Assembly: GCA_009823505.1 (NCBI GenBank)
Contig: VZQC01006876.1
Location: forward strand, 4,333,612-4,397,611
Origin: Rhizomys pruinosus
Taxonomy: Eukaryota; Chordata; Mammalia; Rodentia; Spalacidae
Length of the DNA stretch: 64,000 nt
Direction of reading: 5' to 3'
Position 1 is the stretch's first letter. The number at the start of each line of letters is the position of its first letter. The notes beneath the pieces were generated by a model that was given only the letters and a program-made list of their open reading frames with translations, was not told where the DNA came from and did not search any database. Positions 11,262-20,542 of the stretch are shown in pieces. The translations under genes and the position numbers were made by a program.

Positions 11262-11345
11262 CTACCTAATTGTACTGGAAGTTGAATCTAGGGCCTCATG
11301 CAGAAAATGTAAGCTTTCTACCATCGAGCTGCATCCATGCTCCGA
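11262..11345 (-). repeat. ID-like SINE remnant
   Basis: On the plus strand TTGTACTGGAAGTTGAATCTAGGGCCTCATGCA, then TACCATCGAGCTGCATCCATGC, resemble the reverse complement of an ID element (B-box and A-box regions). Diverged, so low confidence. Confidence 0.45.
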
Positions 11346-11793
11346 AAGTGTCTTGCAATGCATTGCACTCTTGAGCATACAGAAAGCAGTAATCATGGAG
11401 AAACTCAGGATGTTGGGAATGAGTGGCAATGATACCTGGGATAGAATTATGGATAGAGAAGAGAAATGTCTTTCCAGGAACATGGCATCTATCTTCTGAA
11501 CTGCAGGAAAATTGACACTGCACATTGTACACACTTATAGCACATGGTGTTTGATGCTGCAGATATTTGTTAGTCAGAGGTCTAAGTCTTATGTGATCAA
11601 AATTTGAGACTAAATGGAATGTCCTGCCTCATCTTACAGATGAGTGCAGGATTTGTGTGTTAAGCAGTGCTATATAAATTTCTCCTTCATTTTCCTCTAA
11701 GTTAACCATTTTTAGCCTGTCTCTTCTTTCTCTATGTGGCAAATATCTCCTTTCTTTAGCAACAAATATCACTACTAAAAACTCCATATTTTC

Positions 11794-12026
11794 GGGGCTG
11801 GAGAGATAGCCTAGCGGTTAAGAGCGCTGACTGCTCTTGCCGAGGACCCAGGTTTGATCCCCAGCACCCACATGACGGCTGAGAACCGTCTGTAACTCCA
11901 GTTCCAGGGGAATCCGACACCCTCTTCCGACCTCCGTGTGCATTGCACGACACGGGTACACAGACCTACATGCAGACAGTATATTCATACACATAGAAAA
12001 TAAATAAATAAAAAAAATTAAAAAAC
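11794..12026 (+). repeat. B2 SINE, full length
   Basis: A complete B2 running from GGGGCTGGAGAGATAGCCTAG to an A-rich tail (AAATAAATAAA..). A-box and B-box (GGTTTGATCCCCAGC) RNA polymerase III promoter parts are visible. A 12-bp TSD, CTCCATATTTTC, is at 11782-11793 and 12027-12038. It lacks the internal 17-18-base duplication seen in three other B2s here. Confidence 0.93.
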
Positions 12027-12181
12027 CTCCATATTTTCATGCTTCTGGTTGAGAGAAATACCAGAAATTGTACAAATTTTCCAAGTAACTAATAGAAAAG
12101 CATGTATGATGTGGACTCAGACTGTCTAGTGCTTTGGTCATGTCTACAAGCCAGTTCTTGTGTTTAAGAGTATTTGTTTTC

Positions 12182-12350
12182 CAGCCAGGCCTGGTGGCAC
12201 ACGCCTTTAATTCTAGCACTTGGGAGGCAGCGGCAGGTGGATCTCTGTGAGTTCAAGGCCAGCCTGGTCTACAGAGTGAATTCCAGGACAGCTGGGGCTA
12301 CAGGGAGACTCTGTCATGAAAAGACCTAAAAAAAAAAAAAAAAAAAAAAA
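12182..12350 (+). repeat. B1 SINE
   Basis: A full B1 (7SL-derived) starting CAGCCAGGCCTGGTGGCACA, with GAGTTCAAGGCCAGCCTGGT and a long pure A tail. The TSD AAGAGTATTTGTTTTC is at 12166-12181 and 12350-12365. The long uninterrupted tail suggests a young insertion. Confidence 0.95.
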
Positions 12351-12561
12351 AGAGTATTTGTTTTCTTTTCACTGTACCAGAACATTGGGCCTCAGTCCAT
12401 AGAAACTGCTATAGGTTGGATCCTGAATATTTGCCAAAATTCCATGTTGCTGAAGATGTTGTGGACATCTCTTGGTCCTTGTCTTCTTAAAGAAATACTG
12501 AAAAAAAAAAAGAAATGATTTTAGCCATGAAACATAGAGCATACGTTTACTTAGCAAATAT

Positions 12562-12958
12562 TCTAGTTTGTCTTCAATTGCTGAGACAAAACTCTCTGAC
12601 CAATTCCAACTTGGGGAGGAAAGGACTTAATTGGCTCACATCTCCTGGGTCACAGTTCATCACTTAGGGAGCCCAAGGTAGGAACTCAGGGCAGGAACCC
12701 AGAGGCAGGAGCTGAAGCACAGGCCGTGGAGGAAGACTGCTATTTTCTTGCTTACCCGGCCCAGCCTGCTTTTTCATACTGTACATAACAACCTGCCCAG
12801 GGTGGCACCACCCATAGTGGTCTGGGCCCTCCCACATTGCTCAACAATCAAGACAATACTCCACAGATGTGGCCACAGGCCAATGAAGCCAATTCCCCAA
12901 TTGAGGCTCCCTCAACCCAGGTGTGTCAAGTTGACACTAACGCCATCCAGCACAGCAA
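12562..12958 (-). mobile_element. URR1-like non-autonomous DNA element (hAT type), inverted copy
   Basis: The minus-strand reading starts GTGCTGGATGGCGTTAGTGTCAACTTGACAC and ends at TTGTCTCAGCAATTGAAGACAA. The middle has the GGCCCTCCCAC / GGGTGGCACCACCC-type core. It matches the direct copy at 13325-13830. The class name comes from resemblance to the common rodent repeat of this sequence and from its TIR-like ends. Confidence 0.65.
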
Positions 12959-13324
12959 AGCAGCAGAAGCAAAGAAGTAAATCAAACACTCCAAAAGTAG
13001 ACTGGAGGGCTGCCCTGAAGTGTGGATTGGATTTTAAACAAGTTTTAAATGGATATTTGTGAGGGGATGACATATTAATTTCTGCCTTAAATTATGGTGT
13101 TCCAGATCTTTCTTTTAAGGTATTTCATCCCATGATCCCCATAATGCAAATGATAGTGTAATGACATTCAGTCTTTTGAGGGTTTGGACCTTTTGTTATT
13201 GCATGTGTATAGGAGAATGCCCTAGTGAATTAGTTTCTGAGATATTGGGAATGACTTAACTACAGCTTCAAGGCTGTTTAACCACAAAGGGGCATTTTGA
13301 TGGTCAGCAGACAAAGTTACCAAG

Positions 13325-13832
13325 TGTGCTGGATAGCTTTATTGTCAACTTGACATACTTGGGTTGAGGGAGCCTCAATTGGAGAATTTCTCTCATTGGA
13401 CTGGCCTGTGAACATGCCTTTAGGGCATTTTCTTGATTACCGAGTGATGTAGGAGGGCCCAGCCCACTGCGGGTGGTACCATCCCTGGCCAGGTGGTCCT
13501 GTGTTGTATAAGAAAGCAGCTGAAGCATGGACCAGAGGAGAAAGCCAGTAAGAAGCATTCCTCCGCGGCGTTGCATGTCACGAGTGCACAGACTTGCATG
13601 CAGACAATACATTCATACACATACGGAAATAAATAAAAAAATTAAAAAAAAGAAGCATTCCTCCATGGCCTGTGCTTCAGTTCTACCTCTAGGTTCCTTC
13701 CCCAAGTTCCTACCTTAGAGTCCCTAGGTGATAAACTATGACCTGGGAGATGTAAGAAGAATAAACCCTTTCCTCTCCATGTTGGTATTGGTTAGAGTGT
13801 TTTGTCACAGCAATTGAAGAGAAACCAGAACA
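13325..13832 (+). mobile_element. URR1-like DNA element, direct copy with a SINE inside
   Basis: It starts GTGTGCTGGATAGC and ends ACCAGAACAC; these form an imperfect terminal inverted repeat (GTGTgCTGG / GTGTtCTGG). The core contains AGGAGGGCCCAGCCCACTG, TGGTCCTGTGTTGTATAAG and AATAAACCCTTTCCTC. It is interrupted at 13565-13650 by a truncated B2. Confidence 0.65.
13565..13650 (+). repeat. 5'-truncated B2 SINE inside the URR1-like element
   Basis: Only the 3' third of a B2 is present (GCGGCGTTGCATGTCACGAG... to AAATAAATAAA tail). A 14-bp TSD, AGAAGCATTCCTCC, is at 13551-13564 and 13651-13664. The TSD shows that truncation happened during insertion. Confidence 0.92.
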
Positions 13833-13839
13833 CTAAGAT

Positions 13840-14500
13840 GTAGCTGCAGTTTTCCCCAGTTACTTCATATTTAATTCATTAGCCAAGGGTCAGTTTGGGT
13901 TGGTCTCCTACCTAGAATAGGTAGATGCTTTCTTATGCCATTCTTATAATTTAGTCTGTTGTAATTAGGTGCATTAGCTATAAGAATATGTGAAACACTA
14001 GTAGTATCTTGTATACATTCCTGGGGCAGGATAGAGAGAGGGGGAAGCTTCATGAGAGCCAGGTGGAACTTGTCAAAACTGGATTTTTTGGTTTTCCCAG
14101 AGCACTATCCTTCTTATCTGGCCAGCTTGGTTATCTTATACTCAATTACAGTATGTTTTCAAGCTTAATGTTCCCAACCTTTCCATTTCAATCCCCACAT
14201 CCCTTTTTAAGCCTGACATTTGTATTATGGGTAACAGCTTGTGGCAGTATTGGACTATGGTGGGAGCTGTGGGAGCTGTGATCTAGTGGGATCAAGTTGG
14301 CCAGAGACAGATGCTAGATAGGGCACATCTGAAGTAGATGGTCATTATGGCAAGACAGTTTGAATGTTCAACAAGACACTAATACTGTGAACAAAGGATT
14401 GGTGCTTAGAAAGTAGCTAAAGAAGGAGAGTGGGTTTAGGATTTGGAAACAAAGGAAAGAGAAATCAAACTGATATGACCTAAAGGGTAAGGATAAATCA
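13840..14500. other. Unique stretch, no gene seen
   Basis: Mixed-composition sequence with only short open frames. No repeat family recognised. Confidence 0.45.
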
Positions 14501-14520
14501 TGATTAAGAGATGGAAGATC

Positions 14521-14633
14521 CAGGGGAATCCAACACCCTCTTCTGACCTCTGCGGCATTGCATGTCACGGGTGCACAGACCTACATGCAGACAATGCATT
14601 CATACACATATGAAAATAAAAAAATATAAAAAA
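14521..14633 (+). repeat. 5'-truncated B2 SINE
   Basis: The 3' half of a B2 (CAGGGGAATCCAACACCCTC to an A-rich tail). The 14-bp TSD AGAGATGGAAGATC is at 14507-14520 and 14634-14647. It is the second B2 in this kilobase that was truncated at integration. Confidence 0.92.
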
Positions 14634-14859
14634 AGAGATGGAAGATCAGCTGACAGAAGCTGGGCCTTTCTCTGGGTAAAAGTATAGGGAGATTCTGATG
14701 GATACAAGTATATTCTGAACTCATGTGATGTTCAAGGTAGGACAAAGAACCAGTATGTTGGATATAGCCACTTGAGCTGAATGATGCTCTACCTCTTCCT
14801 GGTTGTACAACTGTGGGCACCCATATTTACAGAGCAACTGTGGGAAATAGCTCTCATAG

Positions 14860-15140
14860 TTTTCTACATACCCCCATGTCTGTATGTCTATATATGTACA
14901 TATATAGATAGGGGGACTATAACAGGGCACCTAGCATATGTAATGATAGCTTGGAATCAGAATAGCCAACTTTGGTATAATTTATCCTTGAAAATCATTA
15001 ATATTTACTTTGATCATCCAGTTGGGGAGGTAGGGAAGTGGGGTCAGATCTGGGAGGAGTTGGGGGGAAGGAGTTGGAGGTGAATATGATCATAATACAC
15101 TGTACCAAGTTCTCAAAGAACCATTAAGAGAAAAAAACAT
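14860..15140 (+). mobile_element. Old L1 (Lx-like) 3' end
   Basis: The polypurine run GGGGAGGTAGGGAAGTGGGG (from 15023), then GGAGGTGAATATGATCATAATACACTGTACCAAGTTCTCAAAGAA, is the typical terminal region of older rodent L1s, ending in an A-rich tail. CATTAAGAGAAA is repeated on both sides of the A run. The 5' limit is uncertain. Confidence 0.65.
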
Positions 15141-16440
15141 TAAGAGAAAGATTTGATCTGAGATAGATAATAATATCTCAAGTTCTGGTTTAGGTTGAGG
15201 GATCAAATCAGATTGACTAACTCAACTATTTTTATCATTTCTTAACAGTAATGAAGTGTATAGCATGTAATTTATAGAAGAACAATCACTCAAATTAGTG
15301 TTAAACCACAGAAACTTAGTTTTGATGTCCTGGTACTGAAGACTCAATCAAATGATTTGCTGTGATTTCCTGACAGCACTCAGCTCTCCATCTTTAAACT
15401 CACCTTGGCTGTCTTGGTGGAAACAGCCCTTGCTTTATGCACTAAATTCTATGAAAGTCCAGCTATTATTTGATACACCTGTACCTCATGGATGTCTGCT
15501 CGCTAGGCATAAAAAATATGAACCATGTCTTTTGTTTAAGGTCCCTTGGTGATAGGTTACAATCAGTATAGTTTCCATAATGGGATTTCATAGATACAGT
15601 AAGAATCGCATTATTGAAATTCTTGTATTAATTAATTTATTCATTTGTTTTTCATTCACTTAACAAAATTTTATTTGAAGTTTCGTATATGCAAAGTACC
15701 ACCAGGCATTCTAAGGAACACACATGGGAAGAATGCACATTCCAAAGCCTCAAAGAACTTCTATATAAACATACTACTTTTTAGAACAGTAGGTTTTGTA
15801 TAGAAACTAGGAAAACATCTCTTCCTTTAAACAGGCTCTGAAGCAGAGAAATCCTAATAGTTTTTTTCCTTATCAGCTAGAGAGGGAAAAAAGTAAAGTA
15901 GGCCTTCGTTTCCTCTCTTTGATATTTGAGTTATTCTTGGAATGGTATTTCATTGCCCTTTGGTAGACTAGCTCACAAAAGCCAAATAATACTTTGTGTA
16001 AACTACAGATATCTCCGAAAGGGTGTGTTTGAAATTTTTGACTCAGCTAACGTTTTGTCAGTTGACATAGTTGGGATTAAGAAGGCATTTGAGTGTTCGA
16101 AAGAAAGTTGGATCCTTTGTTTTTATAAGCTGTGGAAGGGCTAAAGGAAATTAATTGTAATCACAATACCTGTGGTAGCTTTATTTTGTGAAATATATGC
16201 TGCAGATTGATGTGTTCTCATGGTTAGTCAGTGGTTGGTACTGAGTGGTTCCACATTTTAGTTCCTGCACACTATGGAAACACTAGGATGAGGCCTCATG
16301 AAGCTCTCTCAGATCAGCATGGAAGGCTGTAAGTGTTCCTCTTATTTTTCACCAGAAGAAGCTGAGGCTTGGAGAAAACCAGAAATCAGAGTAAGGCCAA
16401 CATCTCACCCAGTGGCACTGTCCAGATGTAAAAATAACAC
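15141..16440. other. Unique AT-rich stretch, no gene seen
   Basis: About 1.3 kb with no recognised repeat and no plausible exon. Confidence 0.45.
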
Positions 16441-16461
16441 CTCTTGACTTATTACCTGTCT

Positions 16462-16765
16462 TTTAAAAATTTTTTATTGCACTTTTGGGCATTTCATATA
16501 GCATTTCTTCTTCCTCCTCTCCCTCCTCCCCCTCCTCCCCCTCCTCTCCCTCCTCCTCTCCCTCCTCCTCTTTTTCCCCAAAGCAGAGGCTCATTGTTTT
16601 GGGGAGAACTACTTCATTGTTTCAGTCTTTTTTGTTTTCCCCAATTCTTTTGTTGTTGATCTACTTTAGACCCTTTCCCCTTCTGTGACTGTCCCCTGCC
16701 CCACCAGAGCTCGTGCATTTTGCCCTACATGTCTTTCATCTTTTTCTCAACCTTTAAAAAAATTT
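16462..16765 (-). mobile_element. Antisense L1 3' end, left part (split by a later L1)
   Basis: On the plus strand it begins TTTTTTATTGCACTTTTGG (the A-tail and terminus read backwards). A long CT-rich tract follows (16506-16575), the complement of the L1 G-rich tract, then GAGCTCGTGCATTTTGCCCTACATG and TTTCATCTTTTTCTCAACC. The last part aligns with the antisense L1 at 63.06-63.15 kb. The alignment resumes at 20272, beyond the inserted L1. Confidence 0.8.
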
Positions 16766-17458
16766 TTAGGTCTATTTAAACTGTCAATGGTTAAGCTTTG
16801 TTGGTTCCCAGGATTTCAGATATTCAGCCATTTCTCTTAGGTTTTCGAATTTAGTGGAGTATAGGTTTTTGAAGTATTCCTGTGTGATTGTCTGGATTTT
16901 TTCTTTGTCTGTTGTTATGTTTCCCCTTTCATCACTAATACTATTGATTTGGAGTTGCTCTCTCTCTCTTTTTTTTTGTTAACTGGGCTAGAGGCCTGTC
17001 TATTTTGTTTATTTTTTCAAAGAACCAGCTTTTGGATTCGTTGATTTTATGTATTGTTTTCTTTGTTTCTATTTCATTGATTTCTGCTCTGATTTTTGTT
17101 ATTTATTCCTGTCTGTTGGGTTTAAGGTTCATTTGTTGTTGTCTCTCAAGTGTTTTTAGCTGCAGTGTCAGGTTGTTTATTTTTTTCCCTTTCTGTTTTT
17201 TTTTTTTTTTCTTTTAATGTGGGCACGTAGGGCCATAAATTTCCCTCTTAAGACTGCCTTTAAAGTATCCCACGGGTTTTGTTGTGTTGTATTGTCTTTT
17301 TCGTTCAGTTCCATGAATACTTTTATTTCACTCTTTATTTCTTCCCTGACCCATTTATTGTTCAGAATTGTGTTGTTTAGTCTCCATGTGTTCTTATAGC
17401 TAGATGGAATTATTCTGGGGTTCATATTGAGCTTTATTGCACTGTGGTCTGATAGAAT
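16766..17458 (-). mobile_element. Inverted 5' segment of a twin-primed L1
   Basis: Read on the minus strand, this is L1 ORF2 from the end of the endonuclease domain into the linker. It corresponds to about 5375-6042 of the L1 at 2886 (landmarks GACCACAGTGCAATAAA, AGAACACATGGAGACTAAACAA, TCCTGGGAACCAACAAAGCT). It abuts the sense segment at 17459, which starts at the matching L1 position. That is the signature of 5' inversion by twin priming. Confidence 0.88.
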
Positions 17459-20271
17459 GCATGACAGTTTAAATAGACCAATAATATTAGAAGAAATTGA
17501 AGATGCAATTAAGAACCTCCCAACAAAAAAAAGCCTTGGTCCAGATGGTTTCACGTCAGAATTCTATAAAACATTTAAAGAGGTCTTACAAACATTGCTA
17601 CTCAAACTGTTTAGAAGGATACAAACAGAGGGAACTCTCCCAAACTCCTTCTATGAAACCAGCATCACTCTAATACCAAAGCCAGGTAAAGATGCAAGCA
17701 AAAAAGAAAGCTATAGATCCACCTCACTAATGAATATAGATGCAAAAATTCTCAACAAAATACTTGCAAATCGCATACCGAACCACATCAAAAAGATCAT
17801 CCATCATGATCAATTTGGATACCAGAGATACAGGGATGGTTTAACATACAAAAATCAACAAATATCATAAAACACATAAAAGGACTGAAAGACAAAAACC
17901 ACATGATCATCTCAATTGATGGAGAAAATGCCTTTGACAAGATCCAGCATCCCTTCATTTTTAAAGTCCTAGAGGGAATAGGACTGAAAGGAACATTCCT
18001 CAACATGATCAAAGCCATATATAGCAAACCCACTGCCAACATCATCCTAAATGGAGAAAAATTGGAACCATTTCCCTTAAAGGCGGGAACCTGGCAAGGC
18101 TGCCCCTTTTCACCACTCCTCTTCAACATAGTGCTTGAAACACTTGCTAGGGCAATAAGACAAGAGAAGGAAATTAAAGGAGTATTAATCAGAAAAGAAG
18201 AAGTTAAGCTATCCCTCTTTGCAGATGATATGATAGTTTACCTAAGGGATGCTAAAAACTCCACCAGAAAACTTCTAGAAACGATTAAGAGTTTTAGTAA
18301 AGTGTTGGGCTACAAAAATCAACCTAGAAAAATCAGTAGCCTTCCTTTACACCGACAATAAACATGTGGAAAAGGAATACAAGGAGACCTTCCCACTCAC
18401 AATACCCTCAAAAATAATAAGATACCTGGGAGCAAACCTAACCAAAAATACCAAAGATCTCTACAACAAAAATTTTAAACCCCTGAAGAAGGAAATTGAA
18501 AATGACATCGAAAGATGGAAGGACCTTCCATGCTCATGGATCAGGAAAATTAATATAGTAAAAATGTCCATTTTACCCAAACTGATATACAGATTCAATG
18601 CAATCCCAATCAAATTCCCTATGAGCTTCTTCACAGACTTGGAAAAAAATTGTTAAATTCATATGGAAAAACAAAAGATCCCGAATAGCTAAAGCAACCC
18701 TGAGTGAAAAATGCAATACAGAGGGGATTGCCCTACCAGACTTCAAATGATATTACAAGGCCATAGTCATAAAGACAGCCTGGTACTGGCGCAAAAACAG
18801 ACCAGTGACCAATGGAACAAAATCAAAGATCCAAATTTGAGCTCAAAAAATTTCAGCCACCTCATATTTGACGAAGGGGCAAAAAACCCTCAGTGGAGGA
18901 AGGATAGCATCTTCAGCAAATGGTGCTGGCAAAATTGGATCACCATCTGTAGAAGAACAAAAGTAAACCCGTACCTCTCACCATGTACAAAAATCAACTC
19001 CAAGAGGATCAAAGATCTCAACGTGAAGCCTGAAACCCTGAAGGTGATAAAAGAAAAAGTTGACAACAACCTACAAGACATAGGTGTAGGAGGAGACTTT
19101 CTAAACCAGACAGCAGCCACACGGGAAGTCTCAAAAGCTTCTGTATAGCGAAAGAAACAATCAAGGAGGTGAAGAGAAAACCCACAGAGTGGGAAGAAAT
19201 CTTTACCGGTGATATATCTGACAGAGCATTAACGTCAAGAATATATAAACTACTCAAAAAACAAAGAAGACAACAAATGACCTACTCAAAAGATGGAGTA
19301 AAGAGCTGAACAGAGTCTTCAACAGTGAGGAATTAAAGATGGCTGAGAAACATCTTAAAAAGTGTTCATCATCATTAATAATTAGGGAAGTGCAAATTAA
19401 AACCACTCTCAGATGTCATCTCACTCCAGTATGGCTAGCTAAGATCAAGAAAACAAAAGACAACAGATACTGGAGGGGTTGTGGGGAAAGGGGAACACTC
19501 ATCCACTGCTGGTGGGAATGTAAACTTGTACAACCACTGTGTGGAGAACCCTTAAAAGACTCGGAATGAGCTTACCACCTGAACCAATCATACTACTCCT
19601 GGGTATATACCCCCAAGACTCATCGTACCACAAAGATATATGCACATCCATGTTTATTGCAGCTCTCTTCACAATATAGAAGTGCTGGAACCAACCCATA
19701 TGCCCCTCAACAGATGAGTGGATGACAAAAATGTGGTATATCTACACAATGGAGTACTATTCAGCAGTAAAGAAGGATGGCATTATGAACTTTGCAGGTA
19801 AATGGATGGAGCTCGAAGTCATTATGCTGAGTGAGATGACACAGTCCCATAAAGACAAATGGAGAGTGGTTTCCTTCATTTGTGGTTGCTAACACCAAAT
19901 CTCCCAGATGAAAAGCAAGCTGAATGACAGTATGGTTATATTTTTGTTTATCTGAAAGCAATTATGTTGTTATATTGTGTATCTCTCAATGGGCTCTAGA
20001 ATCCACCCACGAATTATTTTCAGACTCTGTAATTACTGTATATGGGTGGAGAGTAAGTTTCCATATTTTAGAATAAGATGAAATTAACAGAGGAAAATGT
20101 GAATTCCTAAGCATGAATAACAGACTGAGAGAAAGATGCAGGACAGTTATAGCAGAATGTATGATCTGGGATGGGATGGGGTGAGGTGGGGGGGGGAAGG
20201 GATTGGGGAATATGCCTGAACAGAAATGAAAAATGATGTATGAAATACATAATACATCAATAAAAAAATTT
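17459..20271 (+). mobile_element. Sense segment of the twin-primed L1 (ORF2 RT to 3' end)
   Basis: It begins at AGTTTAAATAGACC (equivalent to 6030 of the first L1) and runs through the RT domain ([22 protein letters not shown], 17427-18361), a frame break near 18310-18366, further frames to 19569, and the C-terminal cysteine motif ([18 protein letters not shown]). ORF2 homology ends at about 19890. A roughly 370-base 3'UTR follows with a G-rich tract (20164-20210) and CATCAATAAAAAAA. Several frameshifts and stops make it inactive. The TSD is AAAAAAATTT at 16756-16765 and 20262-20271. Confidence 0.9.
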
Positions 20272-20361
20272 CTGATGCAGAAGTTTACTGTTGTGGGCAG
20301 ATGTTTACTGTTTTCATCAGTTCTTTGAGCAAGACCTTTTTGTTGTTTTCGTCTTTGAAAG
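20272..20361 (-). mobile_element. Antisense L1 3'UTR, right part of the split host L1
   Basis: TCTGATGCAGAAGTTTACTG, then CATCAGTTCTTTGAGCAAGA, line up with the antisense L1 3'UTR at 63145-63230 (TTGATACAGAAATTGACTGT, GTCAGTTCTTTGACACAG). They continue exactly where the left part stops at 16765. Confidence 0.8.
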
Positions 20362-20371
20362 AGTAATTTAC

Positions 20372-20532
20372 AAGCTGGGTGTGGTGATGCTCGCCTGCCT
20401 TTAATCCTAGCTCTTGGGAGGCATAGGCTGGCAGATCTTTGTGAGTTCAAGGCCAGCCTGGTCTACAGAGTGAGTTCCAGGATAGCTTGGGCTACAGGGA
20501 GACATTGTCTTGAAAAGACAAAAAAAAAAAAA
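20372..20532 (+). repeat. B1 SINE
   Basis: A full B1 (AAGCTGGGTGTGGTGATGC... to an A tail). The 10-bp TSD AGTAATTTAC is at 20362-20371 and 20533-20542. It sits at the right edge of the antisense L1 remnant. Confidence 0.93.
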
Positions 20533-20542
20533 AGTAATTTAC

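Noticed and set aside
11041..11499. 152-codon frame with low-complexity N-terminus
   Set aside because: Runs through the CTTT/CCTT/ATCT microsatellite and an ID-like remnant.
11813..11870. tRNA-like A- and B-box sequences in B2, ID and B4 elements considered as tRNA genes
   Set aside because: They belong to SINE heads; no complete cloverleaf or anticodon arm is present.
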